A stretch of 64,000 bases of DNA from Geotalea toluenoxydans JCM 15764 (GTDB taxonomy: Bacteria; Desulfobacterota; Desulfuromonadia; Geobacterales; Geobacteraceae). The position numbers and the translations under genes were made by a program. Shown in pieces: positions 39,003 through 48,146 of the stretch. The notes below the pieces were generated by a model. The model ran no database searches and was not told the DNA's origin. It saw nothing but the letters and a program-made list of their open reading frames with translations. How positions within the stretch are numbered: the first letter of the stretch is position 1; every line of letters starts with the position of its first letter. Location of the stretch: the NCBI RefSeq assembly GCF_001311985.1, contig NZ_BBCJ01000021.1, forward strand, positions 17,698 to 81,697, written 5' to 3'.

Positions 39003-40356
39003 AGAAAACACCGCTGGAAAAATGGATTGGCGGGAAGCTACCCGATACTCACGGGAGCCTGTCTGAGCGGATCGACCGCTATCAGCTGCAGAAGCTGCGG
39101 GAGACGGTGGCCTACGTACGGGAAAGGAGCAGCTTCTACCGCGGCCTCTATGATGGTGTGGTGGATGATCCGGCCCGGGATTTCGCTGCGTTTTCCCGGC
39201 TCCCCTTCACCACTGCCGGCCATCTGCGACGGGAGGGGATGAAGATGCTCTGCACCTCCCAGGACGAGATCGAACGGGTGGTAACACTGCAGAGTTCCGG
39301 CACGACCGGGCCGCCGAAGCGGCTTTTCTTCACGGCTGAGGACCTGGAGGCGACCATCGATTTCTTTGCCCACGGCATGGCCACCCTGGTTGAACCCAAA
39401 GATACGGTTATCATTTTTCTGCCGGGCACTCTGCAGGATAGTGTCGGGGATCTCCTGGCCCGGGCACTGGTCCGGACAAAGGTGAAACCGGTGGTATGGG
39501 GACCGATACGGGATGCGGCGGCAGCACGTGCTGAGATCATGCAGCATCCCAATTCCTGCCTCGTCGGGATTCCCACCCAAATCCTGACCTGGCACGGGGG
39601 GATTATGGGAGAATTATTCCCCATGGCTGGGTAAAGAGCGTGCTGCTTTCCACCGACTATGTGCCGGCAGCCATCGAGCGGGAGCTGGAGCGATGCTGGG
39701 GCTGCCGCGTCCTTACCCACTACGGGATGACGGAGACCGGTCTGGGAGGAGGGGTCGAATGCGCAGCCGGCGAGGGATATCACCTGCGAGAGACCGATCT
39801 TTATACCGAGATTATCGATCCGGTCAGTGGCCTGCTGCTACCGGACGGGGAAGAAGGGGAGGTGGTTTTCACCACCCTCAGCCGCAAGGGGATGCCGCTG
39901 GTCCGTTACCGGACGGGAGACCGGGCGCGCCTGATCACGACGCCCTGTTCCTGCGGCACTGTTTTGAAGCGTCTGGGACGGGTTCAGGGAAGGATTGAAA
40001 CCGAGGTACATCTGAAAGATTGCCAGCGTCTCAGGATGTCTGACCTTGACGAGGCCCTCTTCCCGATTCCCGGTGTTCTCGACTTCATTGCACAGGTCGA
40101 CTCACAGGGGGGACGGGACCAGTTTCGGCTCTGCATCCATGCTGTACCTGGGGGAGAGGAAAGGGTCGCCCGGCGCACCCTGTCCGCTTTGCTTCATGGG
40201 GCGGTAACCGGAACACTCTTCAAGGAAAAGGTGTTGTATCTGGAGAACATTGCTTTCAGCAACACCGGATGGATGGGGAACGGGGTCGTTAAACGTCAGA
40301 TCCAAGACCGGCGCGTGTCTGACACTGTGCAGCTCCTGCACTGCAGTTCCGGCTAA
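38999..40356 (+). CDS. AMP-dependent ligase of the phenylacetate-CoA ligase type (DVU_1553 family), one frameshift
   Basis: About 452 residues, related to PaaK-type acyl-adenylate/CoA ligases. The P-loop-like motif is TLQSSGTTGPPKRLFF; further blocks are THYGMTETGLGG, YRTGDRARL and GRVQGRIE. The frame slips near 39586, where one C restores LTLARGDYGRIIPHGW. It overlaps the radical SAM stop (ATGA) and is the last gene before a strong terminator. A carboxylate substrate is implied, perhaps a cofactor precursor or an aromatic acid. Confidence 0.83.
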
Positions 40357-40359
40357 AAA

Positions 40360-40399
40360 GGAGGCGGGCAGCAGATTTAATCTGCTGCCCGCCTCCTTT
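40360..40399. terminator. Strong bidirectional terminator between convergent W/Mo operons
   Basis: AAGGAGGCGGGCAGCAGAT pairs with ATCTGCTGCCCGCCTCCTT around a three-base loop. Confidence 0.9.
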
Positions 40400-40401
40400 C
40401 G

Positions 40402-41118
40402 TCAAACCTGCAGGGCAGGCAGCGGCAGCAAATGACGAAGAAAAGTCCTTTCTTCTTCCATGGCCGGTGCAGCCAGACGCCCCCCCTGCAGCCGTATGGG
40501 TTTGCAGGGAAGCCGCTGCTGCTGGTCGGGATCATGTGAAGACATGACCACCGTGGTCCCCATGGAAGGGAGGGCGGCTATGACTTCTTCAAGGACGCGG
40601 GCGCTCTTCTGGTCCACGTTGGCCAGTGGCTCATCCAGGAGCAGCAGCTTCGGCCTCAGTGCCAGCGCCCTGGCCATGGCCACCCGCTGGGCTTCGCCCC
40701 CCGACAGTTCCGTGTGCTTGCGCAGTTGGAAACCATCAAGCCCGACAGTAGCCAGGGCTTCAGACACAACTTCCCGTGCCTTGACACCTCCCATACCTCG
40801 CAGGGAAAGGCCATAGGCGACATTATCGTAGACGTTGCCGCGAAAAAGGTAAGGGGACTGGTGGAGAAGGGTGACTTGCCGGCGCAAACGGGTCATTGTT
40901 CCCCTTTTCCAATCGACCCGCTCGCCGGAGAAAAGCAGGTCCCCACGATCGGGGCGAGTCAGAAAACCCAGTATGTTGAGAAGGGTGCTCTTGCCGGAAC
41001 CGTTCGGCCCGGCAAGAAGATACAACTCACCCTCCCCTATGGCCAGCCGGTTCAGCTGCAAGGCAATGGTGTTGCCATAACTCTTTGCTACGTTTTGCAG
41101 TTCGATGATGTTCTGCAT
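40402..41118 (-). CDS. tupC: Tungstate-type ABC transporter ATP-binding protein
   Basis: A 238-residue ABC ATPase. Walker A GPNGSGKST, Q-loop LLHQSPYLF, signature LSGGEAQRVAMARAL, Walker B LLLLDEPLANVD. The start at 41118 is 7 bp after the tupA stop. Pairing with TupA makes tungstate (or molybdate) uptake the likely role. No permease gene lies between or after them. Intact. Confidence 0.85.
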   Translation of the reverse strand: MQNIIELQNVAKSYGNTIALQLNRLAIGEGELYLLAGPNGSGKSTLLNILGFLTRPDRGDLLFSGERVDWKRGTMTRLRRQVTLLHQSPYLFRGNVYDNVAYGLSLRGMGGVKAREVVSEALATVGLDGFQLRKHTELSGGEAQRVAMARALALRPKLLLLDEPLANVDQKSARVLEEVIAALPSMGTTVVMSSHDPDQQQRLPCKPIRLQGGRLAAPAMEEERTFLRHLLPLPALQV

Positions 41119-41125
41119 AGGCCTG

Positions 41126-41937
41126 CTACTTCTTGCCGTAGATGAAAAACACCGGCTCCCCGTATGCCTTGTAACCGGCAATTATCTTCTGTCCCTCCGG
41201 TCCGGTCACATACTCGATAAACTTCATGGCCAGGTCGTACTTCACATGGGGATGTTTCTTGGGATTGACGGCGATGACCCCATAGGGATTGAAAAGCCCC
41301 TTCTCCCCCTGGAAGAGGACGGTCAGATCGGTCTTCTTTCCCTTAAAAGCGTTGTAGGTCCCGCGATCAGTCAGGGTGTAGCCTCGGCGCTCGGTAGCCA
41401 TGGTGACGACCGGTCCCATCCCTTGGCCAGCCTCCACATACCAGCCCCCCTTCGGCTCCACTCCGGCAGATTTCCAGAGCTCTTTTTCCTTGATATGGGT
41501 TCCCGATTTATCCCCCCGGGAAATAAAGGTGGCCCCTTTGGCGGCAATCATCTGCAGCGCCTCGGCAGCGGTTTTGGCCCTGGCTATTCCGGCCGGATCA
41601 TCCTTCGGCCCGATGATGACGAAATCGTTGTACATGACGTCGCGGCGGTTGACTCCAAAGCCGTCGGCGACGAATTTGTCTTCCAGCTTCCTGGCATGGA
41701 CGAATACCACATCCACGTCGCCGGCTTCACCCAGCTTGAGCGACTGGCCGGTGCCGACGGCAATCACGTCAACCTGGCAGTTGTTTTTCTTCTCGAAGGG
41801 GGAAGCAGGACTTTAAGCAGTCCCGAATCCTGGGTCGAAGTGGTGGTGGACATCTTCAGGCGCTCTTCGGCACCGGCCGAAGCGCAGAAGAGAGCAAGGG
41901 AGGTTAATGTTAATAAAAGGATGCGCCACTGTTTCAT
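41126..41937 (-). CDS. tupA: Tungstate-binding periplasmic protein, one frameshift
   Basis: About 271 residues with a signal peptide ending SAGA. The mature start KMSTTTSTQDSGLL holds the TTTSTxxSGLL signature of TupA. VDVIAVGTGQSLKLGEAGDVDVVFVH, FISRGDKSGTHIKEKELW and GYTLTDRGTY are further TupA blocks. Near 41805 one base is missing. It is preceded by a porin gene and riboswitches, and followed by the ATPase. Confidence 0.88.
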
Positions 41938-42059
41938 TGTTTTTCTCCTTTTTCCCACAAGATACTTACATTTTATCCAAATCTGCCGGTATTTGTTCTG
42001 GAGTGGAGGGGTGAGGTTTTCCTGGAAACAGGGGGCAAGCCCCCTGTCTTTTTAACCTG

Positions 42060-43300
42060 TTAAAAGATCACCTGTGCCTGTAGGCGATAGATCATATCGT
42101 CCGTTCTCCCTTTGCTTTGATCGTGGCTGTTGGTGATATCCCCCTGAAGCTTCAGGTTGTGCTTGTTGAAATAATAGGAAACCGCCCCCTGGGTATCGAC
42201 CTGTTGGTCGTTTGCCTTGTCCCGGTTGGGATCGACAAAGGAGTAGCGGAAGGCCAGCTCCAGCTTCTTCGGAATGATGCAGTAACCGGCCTGGGCATAG
42301 AAGCCGTGGGCGCGGAGGGTCTTGTCGCTGGTGTGGCCGTCAGCCTGTCCCAACAGGTACTCGGCTTGGGCGGAGGCGCCAAGCCATTTGAATGCGGCAT
42401 CGACGCCGTAGCCGTTGATGTCGATCTTCTCGCCGGTGGTGAAGGTACCAATTCCTTTGCCGAGCCAGCCGGTTGAACCGGCTAACGTAACATTGTTGGT
42501 TTCGAAGGCGGTAGCTGTGCTTTTCTGCAAGGTATTGCGATAATAGTTGGCTCCCACCGAGAGGAGGGGTTTTTCGCTCTGATCCAGGTCCCCCTCGCAT
42601 AGGCCATCTTGCCGAATGGGTTTGCCGTTATCCTGGCGGCATAGGCATTGTCGTTGGAGGTACGGAAGGTACTCTGGCCGGCGCCGCCATAATAACCCAG
42701 CTCATAGGTGGCGATGCCGCCGGCCACAGCTCCGTGAACCTTGACTCCAGCCTCATAACCGGGGCGGAACATGTCCGAAGCGGTGGAGCGGTCGACGAAC
42801 TGCTGGGAACCGGAGGAATTCAGCCATTGCCGGCCGAACGGCACCTTGGTCTGCCCGGCCAGAACCTGGGCTTCGTCGACAAACCGGTAATTCAGGTAGG
42901 CATGTTCCAGGAGCTTCGATGAACCACCCTGAACAAAATCCACCTGGAGCAGGTAAGTGAGGTCCTTGGTGTAGGCATAGCCGTTCAGCCAAAACTTCAT
43001 GCGCTTGACCTCAATCTTGTTGGAGTCCCTGCTGGTACCGTTGTCGTCGGCATCCGTGAAAGTGTAACGGGTCTGGAGCCTTCCTCCCAAAGAAAGCTGA
43101 AACTTTTCATCGGCAGAGGTCAGGGTGAAACCCTTGCCCGGCTTGTAATTCAGCGGCTTGCTCCTGGTTACTTCCTTGTAATCTTCTTCGGTGATGACTC
43201 CCTTCTCCTTGAGCACATCCTCAAGCGTCTTGGCATGGACTCCCGGGATGAGCACCAAGCCCATTGCCACCACTGTTGCTGCGAAGCTGCGTTTCTTCAT
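42060..43300 (-). CDS. Phosphate-selective porin O/P-like outer membrane porin, one frameshift
   Basis: About 413 residues. The signal peptide ends VHA, followed by a short periplasmic helix (LEDVLKEKGVITEEDYKEV). The barrel begins at FTLTSADEKFQLSLGGRLQTRYTF and ends in a C-terminal F (LQAQVIF), typical of outer membrane barrels. The frame slips near 42590. It belongs to the OprO/OprP oxyanion porin family. Lying under two Moco riboswitches and before tupA-tupC, it probably admits tungstate or molybdate. Confidence 0.82.
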
Positions 43301-43419
43301 TGTACCCTCCTGTTCTGTGATAACAGGGGAAAAGGTCTCCCCCAAATGCATCAAAGAGTCTCTCCGCAGATGGGAAGAGGCCCTTGAATACAGGAACAGG
43401 TCCGGTACCCTGAGGCTCT

Positions 43420-43507
43420 CCTTTCCAAAAGGGAGGCGCAGCCGTTTCCAGCGGCACCCGTTAGCCGGCCGCCATGGGGGATCCCTTTAAGGCGGTGCGG
43501 CTCGGAG
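43420..43507 (-). promoter_or_regulatory. Moco/Tuco riboswitch A, proximal to the porin
   Basis: On the minus strand: CTCCGAGCCGCACCGCCTTA, AAGGGATC, CCATGGCGGCCGGC, GCTGGAAACGGC, and CCTCCCTTTTGGAAAGGAGA. It ends about 120 bases before the porin start. The following hairpin lacks a T run, so it may act on translation. Confidence 0.85.
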
Positions 43508-43564
43508 AGTTGAAACTTATCTATTGGTTTTGAAGTCACGTGTACGCACGTGATCAGCCATAAA

Positions 43565-43597
43565 CAAAAAGGGCTCCTTTGGATAAAGGAGCCCCTT
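43565..43597 (-). terminator. Terminator of riboswitch B
   Basis: On the minus strand AAGGGGCTCCTTT pairs with AAAGGAGCCCTTTTTG. It lies between the distal and proximal riboswitches. Confidence 0.85.
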
Positions 43598-43621
43598 GAA
43601 CGCAATCATGGCGTGGCGAGA

Positions 43622-43716
43622 GGTTCTCCTTTTCAAAGGAAGGTCCTGCCGTTTCCAGCAGAGCCCACAGGCCTGACGCCATGGGGAATATTCCCGGTAG
43701 GCGGACAGGCTCGGAG
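43622..43716 (-). promoter_or_regulatory. Moco/Tuco riboswitch B, distal
   Basis: On the minus strand: CTCCGAGCCTGTCCGCCTAC, CGGGAATA, CCATGGCGTCAGGCC, GCTGGAAACGGC and CCTTCCTTTGAAAAGGAGA. It is 28 bases downstream of the -10 box of the promoter at 43744-43772. Confidence 0.86.
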
Positions 43717-43743
43717 AAAGTTCGAGCATTCAATTGTGGTAAA

Positions 43744-43772
43744 TTAGTACCATTATGTCATTAATCTGTCAA
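43744..43772 (-). promoter_or_regulatory. Sigma-70-type promoter for the porin-tup operon
   Basis: On the minus strand TTGACA (43772-43767), a 17-base spacer, then TACTAA (43749-43744). The downstream TTTACCACAA is shared with the plus-strand operon promoter at 30010. Confidence 0.68.
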
Positions 43773-43796
43773 GCAGGAAAAAGCGGCCCTATGCCT

Positions 43797-44215
43797 TTAC
43801 GGCAAGGATGACACTGGAGCCTTGAAGATGGCGCTGACCTGATCCCCTTCCTGCAATGCCATGGCAGCGACGCTCCCTTTGGTGATGATGGAGGTGATGA
43901 TACCACTCCCCTGCAGTTGTATGGAGATCTCTGCATTGACACTGCCCTGCTCGATTTTCTTGACCGTGCCCAGCAGGACGTTACGGGCGCTGAATTTGAG
44001 CCCGGTGTTTCCCTTGGTGATAATAACCAGCGGGGCTTTGACGAGGGCGAACGTCTCCATGCCTTCCTTGATACCCATCTCCTCCAGGCTGGCATTGGTA
44101 ATGACCGCTGCAATCGTTTCCCCGCTGTCGAGGGAGAGATCCACCTCGCATTGATCGCCCCTTTTCTGACCGTTGTAACCTTGCCCGCCAGGAGATTTCT
44201 CGCACTGATGTTCAT
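43797..44215 (-). CDS. Di-Mop (molbindin-like) oxyanion-binding protein, one frameshift
   Basis: About 139 residues made of two Mop/TOBE repeats: MNISARNLLAGKVTTVRKGA and LKFSARNVLLGTVKKIEQGS each open one. Such molbindins (ModG-like) bind and buffer molybdate or tungstate in the cytoplasm. The start at 44215 follows GAGGAGG. The frame slips near 44150, where one base restores AEVDLSL. It is last in the AOR-MoaD-ThiF series. Confidence 0.85.
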
Positions 44216-44291
44216 GGTGACATCCTCCTCAAAGTTGGCATTTTCTCCTTTGAGTATGTCCCCGTATGCCTTGATGTCAACAGGAGAGTAA

Positions 44292-45139
44292 TTACGCCGC
44301 TCGCACCAGCTCCGCCGGCGCCGCGTACGAGACATCGAAGATCTCCATCTCCAGGAGGTCGATGCTTAACTTCCGATGACGCAGGAGCTCCCCTTTGCCA
44401 AGGAGGATCTTGCAGACCTCCGCCACCTGCAGGCTAGCCACCACAGCCGGAGTGAAGGAAGGATTCCCCAGCTGCTTTTCGATCCCCTTCCCTTCCACCC
44501 AATTGCGATAGGTGCGCTGGATGGTGGTGTCCCCCGGTAGCTGGGTGGCAACGTGACCGTACCAGCCCCGATTGCCCCGTAGACCATGGGAATGTCCATC
44601 TCCGTGCAGGTTTCAGCCAGTTCAAGGCGAAAGGAGATGCTGTCCAGGGCATCGACCGCCACCGTCACCCCCTGCAGGAGCTGGTATCCATTTTCCTTGG
44701 TGAATGCCTTCTGGACCGCTTCCAGCGTTACCGCCGGATTTATTTCCTTGATGCGGGCCGCTGCAGCATCGACCTTGGCTTTCCCGAGGGAAGCCGGAGT
44801 CGACAGCAGCTGGCGGTTCAAGTTGTGTTCCTCGAAGATGTCCGGATCGATGGCCACAATATGACCAACACCCAGCCTGGCCAGTTCCTCGATAATATAC
44901 CCCCCCAGCCCGCCGCAGCCGATGACAGCCACCCGGCTGTTGAAGAGCTGCAGCTGCTCTTCCGTGGAAACAGTACTTCGATTCCGCTGGTAGCGGGCCG
45001 GTAGCAAGCCCTGCTCCAATATCCGCTTCTCAACCGCCGCCAGGCTCAGGCCGAACTGCCCGGCCGCCTCCAGCTGGGCAGCCCAGGGGAGCAGATCCCC
45101 CGCCGCTCGTTCCCATAGAAAGTCCACTACCTCATCCAT
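44292..45139 (-). CDS. ThiF/MoeB/HesA-family adenylyltransferase, two frameshifts
   Basis: About 281 residues. After a helical N-terminus, the E1-like nucleotide site reads VAVIGCGGLGGYIIEELARLGVG, then AIDPDIFEEHNLNRQLL and VAVDALDSISFRLELAE. The C-terminus LASLQVAEVCKILLGKGE is normal. Frame slips cluster near 44530-44550. It overlaps nothing but follows the MoaD-like gene by one base, so it very likely adenylates that protein's C-terminal Gly-Gly for tungstopterin assembly. Confidence 0.84.
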
Positions 45140-45140
45140 A

Positions 45141-45365
45141 TCAACCTCCTCCGACCAGAGGGAAAAGGGACAGGGTGTCACCCTGCGCAAGCAGCTGCCC
45201 CAGGAGAACATGGCGACCATTGATCAGAACAATGCCGATCTCCTCCTCAGTCAGTCCCAGGCCCGCCGCGATGCGGCGGCAATCGGTCCCTTCCGGCCAC
45301 TCCTGCTGCTCAATCTTGAATCTGCCGTTTCTGAAGGTGGCAAACAATTTAACCGTTATATTCAC
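45141..45365 (-). CDS. MoaD/ThiS-like sulfur carrier protein
   Basis: A 74-residue ubiquitin-fold protein opening MNITVKLFATFRNGRF and ending in FPLVGGG, with the Gly-Gly tail needed for thiocarboxylation. It lies between AOR and the ThiF-like gene, as in many tungsten AOR loci. It is probably a dedicated MoaD for the tungsten cofactor. Confidence 0.87.
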   Translation of the reverse strand: MNITVKLFATFRNGRFKIEQQEWPEGTDCRRIAAGLGLTEEEIGIVLINGRHVLLGQLLAQGDTLSLFPLVGGG

Positions 45366-45384
45366 GAAAGCCTCACATGCCTGA

Positions 45385-45409
45385 ATCCCCCGGCGTGATG
45401 CCGGGGGAT
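45385..45409. other. Perfect GC hairpin between AOR and moaD-like genes
   Basis: ATCCCCCGGC-GTGAT-GCCGGGGGAT. No T run follows on the minus strand, so it may stabilise or process the upstream AOR mRNA instead of ending transcription. Confidence 0.6.
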
Positions 45410-45425
45410 CGAGGTTTACAGCCGT

Positions 45426-47154
45426 TTAAAAGTTCCAGAACTCGTCGATTTCCTCATCGCTGAAGTCCCAGACCGCATTGTGGGGTGCCACCGGCTCGGA
45501 TTTGAAGAACTCGGGCAGACGGTCGTGCTCCTTGGTGAAGCCCGCCTCGATGTTGAACTTGCGCTCGGTCTTCAGCACCTGTTTTCCCAGATTGGTGACG
45601 TCGTCGCCGGTGAGCGAGATGCCGAAGCGGGCATTGATCATGTCGATCAGGGCGGGGAGGCACTCGGGAATATCCAGGGCCGGGAAGGCAACGAAAATGC
45701 ACATGCCGGTGGAATCGACGGCAGCAGTGGCAATCTGCAGGTTGCGGGAAAGCTCCACCTGGCCGTCCTTCTTCAACGGGTCGACGAAGCCCCCCACATT
45801 AAGGATATTGGTGGCGATGGTGTAACCGGAGGTGTGGTCCGCTCCCATGGTGGAAGTGGCGTAGGTGATGCCGATCCCCTTGACCGAGCGGGGGTCATAG
45901 GCGGGAATCGCCTGGTTCTTCACCACCGGTACGCGGGTAACGCCGTAGGCCCTGCCGACGCTGCCGGCGCCGCCGCCCAGGATGCGTCCGAGGGGGGTCC
46001 CTTTGCCGATCTCGTCGGTGAGCAGGCGCAGCATCTCTTTGCTGTCTCCGAAGGGGAGGATGCCCGCCTCCATGGCCACGCCAAACATGACCGCCGTCTC
46101 GATGGAGTCGATGCCGATATCATCCATGATATTGTCGGCCAGGGCGATATCATCCAGATTGTCGATGCAGCAGTCGGCGCCGAGCCCCCAGATGGTCTCG
46201 TATTCGAAGCCGGAGGTAAGATACTTGCCGTCCTTGTCGTGGTAGACCTGGGAGCACTGGATGATGCAGCCGGCATGGCAGCCGTGCTTCGGCTTACCGC
46301 CACGGGCAACGATGGTGTCGTGCAGGGTCTCGCCGGAGATCTTATCATGCCCATCGAACTGGCCGATGGTGAAGTTTTTCGTCGGCAGTCCGCCGGCCTC
46401 GTTGAGGATGTTGACGAGAACGTTGGTGCCGTAAGTGGGGAGGCCCTCGCCGCTGACCGGGTGGTCCAGGAGCGCCTTGGCAAAGGTGCGGGCCGCTGTC
46501 TTGAATTTCTCCGGTTCGGCAATCTTGACCCCGGGAGCCCCTTCGTCATTGATGGTGATGAACTTGATCTTCTTGGAGCCCATGACGGCCCCCAGACCGC
46601 CGCGGCCATGGCTGCGGATCTTGCTGTCCGGGTCCTTGACCGAGATGTTGGCGGCGGTCATCTTCAGTTCACCGGCCGGGCCGATGGTGAGGATGCCGGT
46701 CTTCTTGCCCAGGCGTGCTTCCAGGGCCTCGATGACGGCGAAGTTACCCTTGCCGACCAGTTCGCTCTCCTCCTGAACAGTAACCCCCTCCTTTGAGACA
46801 TGGAGGCTGTACACTTGTCCGCTTTGGGCAGCCCCTCGATGATCAGGGCCTTGACCCCCAGACGGGCCAGCATCTGGGCCGCAGTGCCGCCGGCGTTGCT
46901 CTCCTTGATGGTGCTGGTAAGGGGGCTCTTGGCACCGGCCGAGAGGCGGCCGGAGTTGGCAGCGGGGGTACCGGTGAGAAGGCCGGGGGCAAAGACCAGC
47001 TTGTTGTTCTCGCCCAGGGCATGGCAGGTGCAGGCACTTCAGCTGCAACGATGGTGGAGGTGAGGCCGCGACCCCCCAAACCGGCCCAGGCAGTCGGTAC
47101 CGACTCGGTCTTGGTGCTGAGCTCGGTCATGTTGACGCGTAAAATCTTGTCCAT
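45426..47154 (-). CDS. aor: Tungsten aldehyde:ferredoxin oxidoreductase, two frameshifts
   Basis: About 577 residues of an AOR-family enzyme oxidising aldehydes to acids with ferredoxin (or reversing this). Opening: MDKILRVNMTELSTKTESVP, then WAGLGGRGLTS. Pterin/W-site blocks include HGRGGLGAVMGSKKIK and SHGRGG. Cluster cysteines appear as GCHAGCIIQC, with another near VDSTGMCIF. Frame slips lie near 47045 and 46810. A Moco riboswitch directly precedes it and MoaD, ThiF and Mop genes follow. An iron alcohol dehydrogenase lies upstream, giving an acid-aldehyde-alcohol route. Confidence 0.87.
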
Positions 47155-47206
47155 ATTCTTTATCTTCTCCCGATCATAGTGTTTACCCGCAAGGGCTTGC
47201 TTACTC

Positions 47207-47294
47207 CTTTCCGAAAGGGAGGCTCCGCCGTTTCCAGCGAAACCCGCAGGCCGGGCACCATGGGGTCGATCCCGTTAGGTAGCATGGCTCGGAG
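47207..47294 (-). promoter_or_regulatory. Moco/Tuco riboswitch C upstream of AOR
   Basis: On the minus strand: CTCCGAGCCATGCTACCTAA, CGGGATC, CCATGGTGCCCGGCC, CGCTGGAAACGGCG and CCTCCCTTTCGGAAAGGAG. It ends 53 bases before the AOR start. No clear terminator lies between, so control may be at the ribosome site. Confidence 0.85.
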
Positions 47295-48112
47295 ATATTG
47301 CTGCTTTTAGAGCTCTTACCACGAAGCCACGAAGAACACGAAGGAAGCTCTAAGCTTAAAATCCAGAATCTTTTTTCCGTAAAAGACCTTTTGACCTTTT
47401 TCACCACTAAGACACTGAGACCACTATGAAAATCAAAAACGAATTATCTGCTTATTGAACACTGCTTATAGATGTTTGCTCTTAACTTAGTGTCCTTAGT
47501 GCCTTAGTGGTTAGTGAGAATTTGCCTTTCTTCGTGTCCTTCGTGTCGGTCGATCCCGTTAGGTAGCATGGCTCGGAGATATTGCTGCTTTTAGAGCTCT
47601 TACCACGAAGCCACGAAGAGCACGAAGGAAGCTCTAAGCTTAAAATCCAGAATCTTTTTTTCCGTAAAAGACCTTTTGACCTTTTCACCACTAAGACACT
47701 AAGACCACTATGAAAATCAAAGACGAATTATCTGTTTATTGATCACTGCTTATAGATGTTTGCGCTTAACTTAGTGTCCTTAGTGCCTTAGTGGTTAGTG
47801 AGAATTTGCCTTTCTTCGTGTCGGTCGATCCCGTTAGGCTGCATGGCTCGGAGATATTGCTGCTTTTAGAGCTCTTACCACGAAGCCACGAAGAGCACGA
47901 AGGAAGCTTTAAGCTTTAAATCCGGAATCTTTTTTTCCGTAAAAGACCTTTTGACCTTTTTCACCACTAAGACACTAAGATCACTAAGAAAATCAAAGAC
48001 GAATTTTCTGCTTATTGAACACTGCTTATAGATGTTTGCGCTTAACTTAGTGTCCTTAGTGCCTTAGTGATTAGTGAGAATTTGCCTTTCTTCGTGTCCT
48101 TCGTGTCTTAGT
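47265..48112. repeat. Three tandem ~280-bp repeats carrying riboswitch 5' halves
   Basis: Units begin at 47265, 47549 and 47824 with near-identical sequence. Each opens (plus strand) with GTCGATCCCGTTAGG and GCATGGCTCGGAG, which is the reverse complement of the first half of riboswitch C. Then follow CCACGAAGCCACGAAGA, a unique-looking 150-base segment, and CTTAGTGTCCTTAGTGCC plus TTCTTCGTGTC. Only the first unit joins a complete riboswitch. The 852-base gap between AOR and the alcohol dehydrogenase otherwise holds no gene. Confidence 0.88.
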
Positions 48113-48146
48113 GGTGGATTGAGTTTTGTTGCCTCTGTGCTTCCGT

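Noticed and set aside
45480..46796. A 438-codon open frame on the plus strand opposite AOR
   Set aside because: It is antisense to a clearly conserved enzyme and has no family match or ribosome site; high GC makes such frames common.
47265..48112. Possible CRISPR array
   Set aside because: Repeat units are about 280 bases, not 24-40, with no regular spacers and no cas genes.
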